A stretch of DNA of 35,985 nucleotides from Prevotella sp. (GTDB lineage: Bacteria > Bacteroidota > Bacteroidia > Bacteroidales > Bacteroidaceae). The number at the start of each line of letters is the position of its first letter. The stretch's first letter is position 1. The notes under the pieces are model-generated. The model saw only the letters and a list, made by a program, of their open reading frames with translations, did not search any database and was not told the DNA's origin. Where the stretch lies: contig JALFPC010000023.1 of NCBI GenBank assembly GCA_022782305.1, forward strand, positions 1 through 35,985, given 5' to 3'. The position numbers and the translations under genes were made by a program. Shown here piece by piece: positions 26,590-35,233 of the stretch.

Positions 26590-27621
26590 ATGGAACGCAG
26601 AAATATATATATACTAGGTATCGAAAGCAGTTGCGACGACACGTCGGCGGCTGTAATCAGAGATGGTGTGCTGCTGAGCAATGTGACTGCCAGTCAGGAT
26701 GTGCACAAAGCCTATGGTGGAGTGGTGCCCGAACTGGCATCGAGGGCTCACCAGCAGAATGTTGTGCCAGTAGTTGACCAGGCTATCAAACGTGCGGGCA
26801 TAACCAAGGAGATGCTCTCTGCCGTGGCTTTCACCCGTGGACCCGGACTTATGGGGTCGCTCCTTGTGGGTGTGAGCTTTGCCAAGGGATTTGCTCGTTC
26901 GCTGGGCATTCCCATGATAGATGTAAACCATCTGCAGGGCCATGTGATGGCACACTTCATTAAGGAAAGTGATGATGACCACAAACAGCCACCCATGCCT
27001 TTCCTCTGCCTGCTCGTGAGTGGCGGCAACTCGCAGATTGTTAAGGTTAACGCATATAATGATATGGAGGTGCTGGGCCAGACCATTGACGATGCTGCCG
27101 GCGAAGCCATAGACAAATGCTCGAAGGTCATGGGATTGGGATATCCCGGCGGACCCATCATTGACCGCCTGGCCCGACAGGGAAACCCTCTGGCATACAA
27201 GTTCGCACAGCCTAACATAGAAGGGCTCAACTACAGTTTCAGCGGACTCAAAACATCATTCCTCTATAACCTGCGCGACTGGGTGGCAGAAGATGCCGAC
27301 TTCATAGAGAAACACAAGGAAGACATAGCCGCCAGCCTTGAGCACACCATAGTGGATATACTGATGAAGAAACTCAAAAAGGCTGTAAAACAGACTGGAA
27401 TCAAGCATGTGGCGGTGGCAGGAGGAGTGAGTGCCAACAACGGATTGCGCAATGCCTTCTATGACCATGCCAAGAGATATGGATGGACTGTCTATATACC
27501 CAAGTTCAGTTATACTACCGACAATGCGGCCATGATAGGCATAGTGGGATATTATAAGTATCTCGACAAGCAATTCTGTGATATCAGCGTGCCAGCATTC
27601 TCAAAGGTTACCTTTCAATGA
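26590..27621 (+). CDS. tsaD: tRNA N6-threonylcarbamoyladenosine synthase TsaD
   Basis: IYILGIESSCDDTSAAVI, VPELASRAHQQNVVPVV, TRGPGLMGSLLVG, DVNHLQGHVMAHF, VAGGVSANNGLR; ATG at 26590 preferred over the ORF-track start that overlaps map. Confidence 0.95.
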   Translation: MERRNIYILGIESSCDDTSAAVIRDGVLLSNVTASQDVHKAYGGVVPELASRAHQQNVVPVVDQAIKRAGITKEMLSAVAFTRGPGLMGSLLVGVSFAKGFARSLGIPMIDVNHLQGHVMAHFIKESDDDHKQPPMPFLCLLVSGGNSQIVKVNAYNDMEVLGQTIDDAAGEAIDKCSKVMGLGYPGGPIIDRLARQGNPLAYKFAQPNIEGLNYSFSGLKTSFLYNLRDWVAEDADFIEKHKEDIAASLEHTIVDILMKKLKKAVKQTGIKHVAVAGGVSANNGLRNAFYDHAKRYGWTVYIPKFSYTTDNAAMIGIVGYYKYLDKQFCDISVPAFSKVTFQ

Positions 27622-27678
27622 ATGGTATGCAAAAGGAGGCATCAAGACTATTTCTGACAATAAATAAACAAGGATATT

Positions 27679-28191
27679 ATGAATTTCGAAAACAAGATTA
27701 CAAGCAGGGAGATAAGCCAACTGCTTTGGGAGCGAGAGGAAACCCTCTCTACGGCTGAGAGTTGCACTGGCGGACGCATTGCCGAGGCTGTGATTGCAGT
27801 GCCTGGCGCATCCAAATATTTCAAGGGTGGCATCATCTCGTATGTTGACGAGATAAAGGAGCAACTGCTGGATGTAGACCACGATGTGATAGAAGCAAAT
27901 ACGGCTGTTTGCGAGGAGGTGGCCATACAGATGGTGAAAGGAGCATGCCACAAACTCAATACCACTTATGCCATTGCTGCCACTGGGTTTGCAGGTCCTG
28001 GCGGAGGCACCAAGGAAGTACCCGTTGGCACTATCTGGCTTGCCTGCGGCAACGAGTCAAAGGTGGTGACCATGCAGATGACAGAAGACGACGGACGCGA
28101 CAAAAACCTACAGAATGCCACCAATGCAGCGCTCCAGATGTTTCTCGACTACCTAAAGGCACTGGAAGAGCCATCAGAAGAGGATATTTAG
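27679..28191 (+). CDS. CinA C-terminal domain (PncC-like nicotinamide-nucleotide amidohydrolase)
   Basis: TAESCTGGRIAEAVIAVPGASKYFKGGIISY, AATGFAGPGGGTKEVPVGTIWLA. Confidence 0.9.
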   Translation: MNFENKITSREISQLLWEREETLSTAESCTGGRIAEAVIAVPGASKYFKGGIISYVDEIKEQLLDVDHDVIEANTAVCEEVAIQMVKGACHKLNTTYAIAATGFAGPGGGTKEVPVGTIWLACGNESKVVTMQMTEDDGRDKNLQNATNAALQMFLDYLKALEEPSEEDI

Positions 28192-28260
28192 TGTGTGCAG
28201 GGGCAAAAGACACGGAAATAATCAAAATAATTCTTAATTTTGATATTTTTAGGTCAAATA

Positions 28261-28292
28261 TTTTGTTTATTCAAAATAATATCGTACCTTTG
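28261..28292 (+). promoter_or_regulatory. Promoter of rpmB operon
   Basis: TTTTG (28261-28265) - N19 - TACCTTTG (28285-28292). Confidence 0.6.
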
Positions 28293-28341
28293 CACCCTGT
28301 TTGGAATAAGTTACAAAAAGAAAAGAAAATTTTAGATAGAA

Positions 28342-28605
28342 ATGTCGAAGGTTTGTCAAATTACAGGAAAGAAGGCACAGATAGGTTGCAATGTGTCTCA
28401 CTCAAAGCATCGCACCAAGCGCAGTTTTGATGTAAACCTCTTCAGCAAGAAATTCTACTATGTAGAGGAGGATTGCTGGATCAGCTTGAAGATCAGTGCT
28501 GCTGGTCTGCGATTGATTAATAAGGTAGGTCTCGACGCCGCCCTTAAGATGGCTGTCAACAAGGGATACTGCCAGTGGAAAGACATTAAAGTAATAGGAG
28601 ACTGA
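28342..28605 (+). CDS. rpmB: 50S ribosomal protein L28
   Basis: [39 protein letters not shown]. Confidence 0.95.
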   Translation: MSKVCQITGKKAQIGCNVSHSKHRTKRSFDVNLFSKKFYYVEEDCWISLKISAAGLRLINKVGLDAALKMAVNKGYCQWKDIKVIGD

Positions 28606-28609
28606 TATT

Positions 28610-28798
28610 ATGGCAAAGAAAGCAAAAGGCAATAGAGTGCAGGTCATTCTCGAGTGCACTGAGATGAAGAACAGCGGACTGCCAGGTACAAGCCGTTACG
28701 TTACCACAAAGAATCGCAAGAACACTCCTGACAGAATGGAACTCAAGAAGTACAATCCTATCTTGAAGAAGATGACTGTACACAAGGAGATTAAATAA
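28610..28798 (+). CDS. rpmG: 50S ribosomal protein L33
   Basis: [18 protein letters not shown]...[29 protein letters not shown]. Confidence 0.95.
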   Translation: MAKKAKGNRVQVILECTEMKNSGLPGTSRYVTTKNRKNTPDRMELKKYNPILKKMTVHKEIK

Positions 28799-28822
28799 TC
28801 TATTAAATAAGCATTTTATACA

Positions 28823-28981
28823 ATGGCAAAGAAAGTTGTTGCTACCCTCCGCGATGGTTCAAAGGATGGTAGAGCCTATTCAAAGGTTATTAAGATGGTT
28901 AAGAGCCCAAAGACTGGCGCTTACATTTTTGATGAGCGCATGGTTCCAAACGAGGAAGTAAAAGAATTCTTCAAGAACTAA
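28823..28981 (+). CDS. DUF4295 family small protein (52 aa)
   Basis: MAKKVVATLRDGSKDGRAYSKVIKMVKSPKTGAYIFDERMVPNEEVKEFFKN; follows rpmG; too short for the ORF track. Confidence 0.9.
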   Translation: MAKKVVATLRDGSKDGRAYSKVIKMVKSPKTGAYIFDERMVPNEEVKEFFKN

Positions 28982-29030
28982 TATTCAGTGGGTTCGGCAT
29001 TAGTTGAATCCGCATTGATACATACAGGCT

Positions 29031-29066
29031 AAAGGGCTGCGGCAGATGTGTTGTAGCCCTTTTTTC
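29031..29066 (+). terminator. Rho-independent terminator of rpmB-rpmG-DUF4295 operon
   Basis: AAAGGGCT ... AGCCCTTT followed by T-tract. Confidence 0.85.
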
Positions 29067-29110
29067 TTTTTCCCATATCCATTTCTCTATATCACGTAGT
29101 TGCACCCCTT

Positions 29111-30055
29111 ATGTTGTCTGTAGTAATACCAGTATACAATGTGTCTGCCACTCTCGACAGATGTCTTGAGTCGGTGGTATGCCAACTGCCCGCTGGGGCT
29201 GAGGTGATCATTGTTGACGATGGTTCCTGCGATGGTAGTGGTGCCATCTGCGACCGTTGGGCTGACAGCAACGAGTGTATACGTGTGGTTCATCAGACCA
29301 ATGGTGGCTTGAGTGCAGCACGCAATACCGGCATCAGTCTGGCTCGCCATCCCTTCATCACCTTTGTAGACTCGGATGATTATGTGGGGCAGGGGGTGTA
29401 TGCTAAGATTATGGCACTCATGACGTCAAATCCCAATATAGACATGGTGGAATATGGGATAGTGAAGCACCTGGCAGATGGCACTACCCAAACACTTGCG
29501 TTCGACGACCATGTGTATGACAACAGCGTGGAATATTGGTTGCAACTGGAGGCCTATAACCATACCTACGCATGGAACAAGGTATACAAGCGAAGCCTGT
29601 TTGACACGGTCAGATATCCCGAGGGTAAGCATTTCGAGGATATGTGTGTGATGCCGCAGTTGATAGGTATGATGCAACAAGTGGCCACCATTTCGGATGT
29701 CTGTTACCATTATGTGGTAAACCCCAATGGCATCAGTTGCAATGCCACGGCCGCCGATTATGCCACATTGCTCGAAGCCCATTGGCAGATGTGGCAGGGT
29801 ATTGACACTCCTGCACACAGCAAGGCCAACTATTATATGACCATGGTAAACATACAGATAACGCTGTGCTGCATGAAGTGGCAGAAACCCCTGATAAGCA
29901 CCTACAGACTGTGGCCTTGTGGCCTCAAAGGCATGGCAAAAATCAAATCGACAATGGTTAGTTTGCTGGGCATCAGACTGACCTGTGGTATTTTTGTACT
30001 GTTAAAAAAACTAATCTCTTTTGCTCGTAACGCTTTTTTCATTATCTTTGCATAA
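29111..30055 (+). CDS. GT2-family glycosyltransferase
   Basis: MLSVVIPVYNVSATLDRCLESVV...VIIVDDGSCDGSGAICDRWA...GGLSAARNTGISLARHPFITFVDSDDYV. Confidence 0.92.
   Translation: MLSVVIPVYNVSATLDRCLESVVCQLPAGAEVIIVDDGSCDGSGAICDRWADSNECIRVVHQTNGGLSAARNTGISLARHPFITFVDSDDYVGQGVYAKIMALMTSNPNIDMVEYGIVKHLADGTTQTLAFDDHVYDNSVEYWLQLEAYNHTYAWNKVYKRSLFDTVRYPEGKHFEDMCVMPQLIGMMQQVATISDVCYHYVVNPNGISCNATAADYATLLEAHWQMWQGIDTPAHSKANYYMTMVNIQITLCCMKWQKPLISTYRLWPCGLKGMAKIKSTMVSLLGIRLTCGIFVLLKKLISFARNAFFIIFA
30019..30050 (+). promoter_or_regulatory. Promoter inside the 3' end of the GT2 gene, driving the MORN gene
   Basis: TTTTG (30019-30023) - N19 - TATCTTTG (30043-30050). Confidence 0.6.
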
Positions 30056-30130
30056 TAGTAGGTGGAAAGTGTCTTTTTGCATGGCATGATACCACCAGCA
30101 GAGTATATTATTAATCAAAAAAGCAACGAC

Positions 30131-31243
30131 TTGAAAACAAGATATTTTTTATTGCTTATGGCTATGATACCACTGGCCATGAGCGCACAGAAGATACAAC
30201 TCGGATCGTGTGTAACCAAGGATGGCGGCGAGTATAAAGGTGAAATGGCTAGCGGCAAACCCCAAGGCAAAGGCAAGGCTGTGTATAAGAATGGCGATAC
30301 CTATGAGGGTAACTACGTGAAGGGCAAACGCCAAGGCTATGGCATCTATACCTTCCATGATGGTGAAAAATATGAGGGACAGTGGTTTCAGGACCAACAA
30401 CACGGACAGGGCACATTCTATTTCTCCAACAACAATAAGTATGTGGGACTCTGGTTTCGCGACTACCAGCAGGGACATGGCGTGATGTATTATTACAATG
30501 GCGACAAATATGACGGCAACTGGAAGTTAGACATGCGCGAGGGCAAGGGCACCTATACTTTTGCCGATGGAGCCTCATATCGTGGCGAGTGGTCGAAAGA
30601 CAAGAAAAACGGACAGGGTAGTTTCATCTGGAGTGACGGTACCTCGTATGATGGTCAGTGGGCAGACAACCAGCGCTCAGGCAAGGGCACATTCCGCTAT
30701 GCCAATGGCGACACCTATTCAGGCATGTGGAAGAATGATATCCAGCATGGCAAGGGCATATACAAGTTCAGCAATGGCGATGTGTATGAGGGCGATTATG
30801 TGGAAGGTGAGCGCACGGGCAACGGAATAGCCAAATATGCCAATGGCAACAAGTATATAGGTCAGTTCAAGGCAGGAGTCAAGCATGGCCAGGGCACATT
30901 GGTGGGCAAAAATGGCAATACCTATGTGGGACAATGGAAAGACGACAAACGCAATGGTCAGGGCAAGCTGACCACCAAGGGTGGCGACATATACGAGGGA
31001 TCCTTTCTCAACGACGAACTCGATGGACAGGTAATCATACACTTGGCTAATGGCACCAAGTTTAAGGGCATCTTCAAGGGCGGCAAACGAAACGGCAAGG
31101 CCATAGAAGAAGACAAAGACGGCAAACGTTTTGAAGGAACATACGTAGACGACCTCAGAGATGGCGACTATGTCATCAAAGACCGCAATGGTGCCGTGAT
31201 AGAGAGCGGCAGATACGAGCGCGGACAGGCAAGAAAGAAGTAG
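30131..31243 (+). CDS. Secreted MORN-repeat protein (about 14 units of 23 aa), likely TTG start
   Basis: Repeats such as GDTYEGNYVKGKRQGYGIYTFHDGEKYEGQW; TTG at 30131 gives a signal-like (M)KTRYFLLLMAMIPLAMSAQ; the ATG at 30062 lies only 11 nt past the -7 box. Confidence 0.85.
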   Translation: MKTRYFLLLMAMIPLAMSAQKIQLGSCVTKDGGEYKGEMASGKPQGKGKAVYKNGDTYEGNYVKGKRQGYGIYTFHDGEKYEGQWFQDQQHGQGTFYFSNNNKYVGLWFRDYQQGHGVMYYYNGDKYDGNWKLDMREGKGTYTFADGASYRGEWSKDKKNGQGSFIWSDGTSYDGQWADNQRSGKGTFRYANGDTYSGMWKNDIQHGKGIYKFSNGDVYEGDYVEGERTGNGIAKYANGNKYIGQFKAGVKHGQGTLVGKNGNTYVGQWKDDKRNGQGKLTTKGGDIYEGSFLNDELDGQVIIHLANGTKFKGIFKGGKRNGKAIEEDKDGKRFEGTYVDDLRDGDYVIKDRNGAVIESGRYERGQARKK

Positions 31244-31315
31244 CCATATCATGATATAAGGAAATGGAAATATCAAGAAACAATAAACATAATAACCCAT
31301 AAATACTTTCGCATT

Positions 31316-31765
31316 ATGATTATCGACAAAATTGTAAACCTCAGATGCTATGAAGATGTCAACCCTCTGTTTAAGGATGTGGCTGACTTTATCGAAGCTA
31401 ACGATCTCAATGCCCTTCCAGCAGGAAAGCACGAGATAAAGGGTGCCGACCTCTTTGTAAATGTGACCACAGCCAAAGGCAAGGCTCCAGAAGAGGCAGT
31501 GATGGAGACACACAAAAGGATGATAGACATACAGATACCCCTCGATACCGATGAGACATTCGGATATACTCCCACAGATAGTCTGCCCGATGTGGAATAC
31601 AACGATGCCAAGGACGTGTCAAAATATCCAGACCTGATGGCCGATAGTTATGTAACATGTCAGCCAGGCATGTTTGCTATCTTCTTTCCACAAGATGGAC
31701 ATGCTCCATGCATCTCTGCAGCACCAGAAATAAAAAAGGTGATATTCAAAGTGAAGTGCAAATAA
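31316..31765 (+). CDS. YhcH/YjgK/YiaL family protein
   Basis: 149 aa with GKHEIKGADLFVNVTTA, ETHKRMIDIQIPL, MFAIFFPQDGHAPCI. Confidence 0.88.
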   Translation: MIIDKIVNLRCYEDVNPLFKDVADFIEANDLNALPAGKHEIKGADLFVNVTTAKGKAPEEAVMETHKRMIDIQIPLDTDETFGYTPTDSLPDVEYNDAKDVSKYPDLMADSYVTCQPGMFAIFFPQDGHAPCISAAPEIKKVIFKVKCK

Positions 31766-31826
31766 ACACATGGTGTTGATACCAGGCTTAACAAAAGAGT
31801 AACAGTTTAACTAACTCTATACAACT

Positions 31827-33950
31827 ATGGCAACAACAAAAAAAGAAGCCAAAGGCGCTAAGGCAGCCGAAGACAAGAGCGTGAAGAAGGCAAAAGCCAC
31901 AAAAACCGCAAAAGTATCCAAAACAGCAAAGGAGAAAGCACCAAAGCATATCGGACTTGTAAAAAACGACCCATGGCTCGAACCCTTTGAGGAGGCCATC
32001 AAGGGACGCCATAGCCATGCAGAGTGGAAGTTGGCGCAACTGACACGCAATGGCAAGAAGACACTCACCGATTTCGCATCAGGACATCTCTATTTCGGAC
32101 TACATAAGTTAGCCAAGGGATGGGTGTTCAGAGAGTGGGCGCCTAATGCCACAGAGATATACCTCATAGGCGATTTCAATAACTGGCAGGAAACAGACAA
32201 GTTCAAACTCAAGAGAATAGAAGGCACTGACAACTGGGAACTGAAGATTGCCGAGAAGGCTATCAAGCATGGCGACCTTTACAAGATGAAGGTGAGATGG
32301 AATGGTGGCGAAGGCGAGCGTATACCTGCATGGTGCCGCAGGGTTGTGCAGGATGAGCAGACCAAAATATTCTCTGCACAGGTTTGGAATCCAGAGTCAC
32401 AGTATGTATTCAAGAAAAAGAAATTCAAAGCCAACAAGTCGCCACTGCTCATCTATGAGTGCCATGTGGGCATGTCGCAAGATGCCGAGAAGGTGGGCAC
32501 CTATAAGGAGTTTACAGAAAATGTGCTGCCCAGGGTGGTGGCAGACGGATATAACTGCATACAGGTGATGGCCATACAGGAGCATCCTTACTATGGTTCG
32601 TTTGGCTATCATGTCAGTTCGTTCTTTGCCCCCTCGAGCCGTTTCGGTACACCTGAAGATCTTAAGGAGATGATAGACACCGCACATAAATATGGTGTGG
32701 CAGTAATCATGGACATCGTACATTCGCATGCCGTCAAGAATGAGGTGGAAGGATTGGGCAATCTCTGCGGCGATCCCAACCAGTTCTTCTATCCTGGTGA
32801 TAGGCACGAGCATCCAGCATGGGACAGCCTCTGCTTCGACTATGGCAAAGATCAGGTAATCCATTTCTTGCTCTCTAACTGTCGCTATTGGATGGAAGAG
32901 TATCATTTCGACGGATTCAGGTTTGATGGTGTAACATCAATGCTCTATTATAGTCATGGCCTGGGAGAGGCATTCTGTGGATATGGCGACTATTTCAATG
33001 GTCATGAGGACGACAATGCCATTTGCTATCTTACCCTTGCCAACAAACTCATTCACGAGATAAACCCCAATGCCATCACCATAGCTGAAGAGGTGAGCGG
33101 CATGCCTGGTCTGGCCGCCAAGTTTGAGGATGGTGGATATGGCTTCGATTACCGCATGGCCATGAACATTCCAGATTATTGGATTAAGACCATTAAGGAA
33201 CTGAGAGACGAGGACTGGAAGCCGAGCTCCATCTTCTGGGAGGTTAAGAATCGCCGTCCCGACGAGCGCACCATCAGTTATTGCGAGAGCCATGACCAAG
33301 CACTTGTGGGCGACAAGACCATAGTGTTCAGACTCATTGATGCTGATATGTATTGGCATTTCAAGAAGGGCGACGAAAATGGCACTGTGCACAGAGGTAT
33401 AGCCCTGCACAAGATGATACGCCTGGTGACAGCCTCTGCTATCAATGGTGGCTATCTCAATTTCATGGGCAATGAGTTTGGTCATCCCGAGTGGATAGAC
33501 TTCCCGAGAGAAGGCAACGGATGGAGTTACAAGTATGCACGCCGCCAGTGGAACCTCGTAGACAATAAAGAGTTAGACTATCATTATCTCGGCGATTTCG
33601 ACAAGGCGATGATAGAAGTGCTCAAGTCGGTAAAGAACATCCAGAATACCGAGGTGCGCGAGATATGGCATAATGATGGCGACCAGGTGCTGGCGTTCAT
33701 GCGTGGCGACCTGCTCTTCGTGTTTAATTTTAGTCCCACCCGCTCATTTACCGACTATGGCTTCCTTGTGCCCACAGGTTCGTATGATGTGGTGCTCAAT
33801 ACCGATGCTAAGGAGTTTGGAGGAAATGGTTTGGCCGACGACACCATCACACATACAACCAATTACGACCCACTCTATGTGGCCGACCATAAGGAGTGGC
33901 TCAAATTGTATATTCCAGCCCGCTCGGCTGTGGTATTGAAGAAAAACTGA
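31827..33950 (+). CDS. glgB: 1,4-alpha-glucan branching enzyme (GH13) with Lys/Ala-rich N-terminal tail
   Basis: FREWAPNATEIYLIGDFNNW, IQEHPYYGSFGYHVSSFFAPSSRFGTPEDLK, DGFRFDGVTSMLY, AEEVSGMPG, YCESHDQALVGD. Confidence 0.93.
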   Translation: MATTKKEAKGAKAAEDKSVKKAKATKTAKVSKTAKEKAPKHIGLVKNDPWLEPFEEAIKGRHSHAEWKLAQLTRNGKKTLTDFASGHLYFGLHKLAKGWVFREWAPNATEIYLIGDFNNWQETDKFKLKRIEGTDNWELKIAEKAIKHGDLYKMKVRWNGGEGERIPAWCRRVVQDEQTKIFSAQVWNPESQYVFKKKKFKANKSPLLIYECHVGMSQDAEKVGTYKEFTENVLPRVVADGYNCIQVMAIQEHPYYGSFGYHVSSFFAPSSRFGTPEDLKEMIDTAHKYGVAVIMDIVHSHAVKNEVEGLGNLCGDPNQFFYPGDRHEHPAWDSLCFDYGKDQVIHFLLSNCRYWMEEYHFDGFRFDGVTSMLYYSHGLGEAFCGYGDYFNGHEDDNAICYLTLANKLIHEINPNAITIAEEVSGMPGLAAKFEDGGYGFDYRMAMNIPDYWIKTIKELRDEDWKPSSIFWEVKNRRPDERTISYCESHDQALVGDKTIVFRLIDADMYWHFKKGDENGTVHRGIALHKMIRLVTASAINGGYLNFMGNEFGHPEWIDFPREGNGWSYKYARRQWNLVDNKELDYHYLGDFDKAMIEVLKSVKNIQNTEVREIWHNDGDQVLAFMRGDLLFVFNFSPTRSFTDYGFLVPTGSYDVVLNTDAKEFGGNGLADDTITHTTNYDPLYVADHKEWLKLYIPARSAVVLKKN

Positions 33951-33952
33951 GG

Positions 33953-35116
33953 ATGAACAAAAGAAATCATTATCTGGATGGCAGCACACTGCTCATGAGA
34001 GTTGTGTGTGCTGTCATCTTTATACTTTTTTCCGTACTTTACTTGTGGCGCTTTCAGGCTAATACTCTTGCCTTTAGCCAACATGTGCTCAGCCGTGGAG
34101 CCACCCATTACCAGCCCGTGGTGGGCACTGTGGTGATCACCATCGTGCTACTGCTGGTGGCAACAGCCATGCAGCGGCTGTCACGCCTGTGGCGCAACTT
34201 CCACTGGCTCGTATACATGCCGTCGATGCTTCTGCTCGTAATGCTCACAGATGTCAGTGCTGATATGGACCTCCATTTCTCGTTGCTCAAATGGTGCTGG
34301 ATCATACCTCTGGTCATGACACTGTGGGGAGTGGGCGTGTTCTTTGCCCGCAATATCCAGGAGATTGAAGACCATGGTCATGTGGGACTCTTCGAACGCC
34401 CTATGTGGATCAACCTGCTCTGCATGTGCCTAATGATGATAGGCGTGGGATTGGCAGGCAATGGCAACAGCATTTTCCACTACACCATGGAGATAGAAAC
34501 CAATATTCAGCACGGACGCTACGATGAGGCCATGAGGGTGGGGCGACGCAATCCCCATGCTGATGCCAATCTGACCATGCTGCGAACATACGTGCTTGCT
34601 CATCAGGGGCAACTGGGCGAACGCATCTTCACATATCCATTGAAGGCCTCTTCCTCAGACCTCGTGCCCGTAACGGGTCAGACAAGATGCCGTATGATGC
34701 CCACCGATAGCATCTATAGACTGCTGGGCGCCAAACCACTGAAGGGCATGACCACCGAGGCTTATCTTAGGGCATTGCTCATCACAGGGCAGGCCACACC
34801 TGCCGTAGCAGACTATATACTTACGGGATATCTCATTGACCGCAAGATAGATGCATTTGCCAAGGAACTGCCTAAGCATTATGCCATCAACGATAGTCTG
34901 CCGCGCCACTACCGCGAGGCGCTCGTGCTGTATAATCATATAAGAAGCAATCCCGTAGTGGTCTACCATAATAGCGTAATGGATACCGACTTTGAGGATA
35001 TGCAGAAACTGGAGGCAAGATTCGAAAAGCGGTCTGCCAAAAACATTAATGTGTATGATAATTACGCAGGCACCTACTGGTGGTATTACGAATATGGGCA
35101 TGGCACAAAACAATAA
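33953..35116 (+). CDS. Membrane protein with several TM helices, DUF6057-like
   Basis: Starts 3 nt after the glgB stop; hydrophobic N-terminal half, soluble C-terminal half. Family name is recalled, not searched. Confidence 0.65.
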   Translation: MNKRNHYLDGSTLLMRVVCAVIFILFSVLYLWRFQANTLAFSQHVLSRGATHYQPVVGTVVITIVLLLVATAMQRLSRLWRNFHWLVYMPSMLLLVMLTDVSADMDLHFSLLKWCWIIPLVMTLWGVGVFFARNIQEIEDHGHVGLFERPMWINLLCMCLMMIGVGLAGNGNSIFHYTMEIETNIQHGRYDEAMRVGRRNPHADANLTMLRTYVLAHQGQLGERIFTYPLKASSSDLVPVTGQTRCRMMPTDSIYRLLGAKPLKGMTTEAYLRALLITGQATPAVADYILTGYLIDRKIDAFAKELPKHYAINDSLPRHYREALVLYNHIRSNPVVVYHNSVMDTDFEDMQKLEARFEKRSAKNINVYDNYAGTYWWYYEYGHGTKQ

Positions 35117-35157
35117 AACACTTGTGTGACCTATCTATACTGCTAACCTAATGAAAT

Positions 35158-35203
35158 AACAAACCGAATAACTAACATATAACAAACCTAATAACTAACA
35201 TAT
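35158..35203. repeat. 23-bp direct tandem duplication
   Basis: AACAAACCGAATAACTAACATAT / AACAAACCTAATAACTAACATAT (22/23). Confidence 0.9.
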
Positions 35204-35233
35204 ATCATAACGAAAAGGAATTGAATTACAAGT

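Noticed and set aside
28960-29066. Possible tRNA (GTGGGTTC resembles a T-arm)
   Set aside because: No cloverleaf or acceptor stem could be drawn; explained by operon terminator and dispersed motif.
30719-31513. 264-aa minus-strand ORF
   Set aside because: Antisense shadow of the MORN repeats and the YhcH gene.
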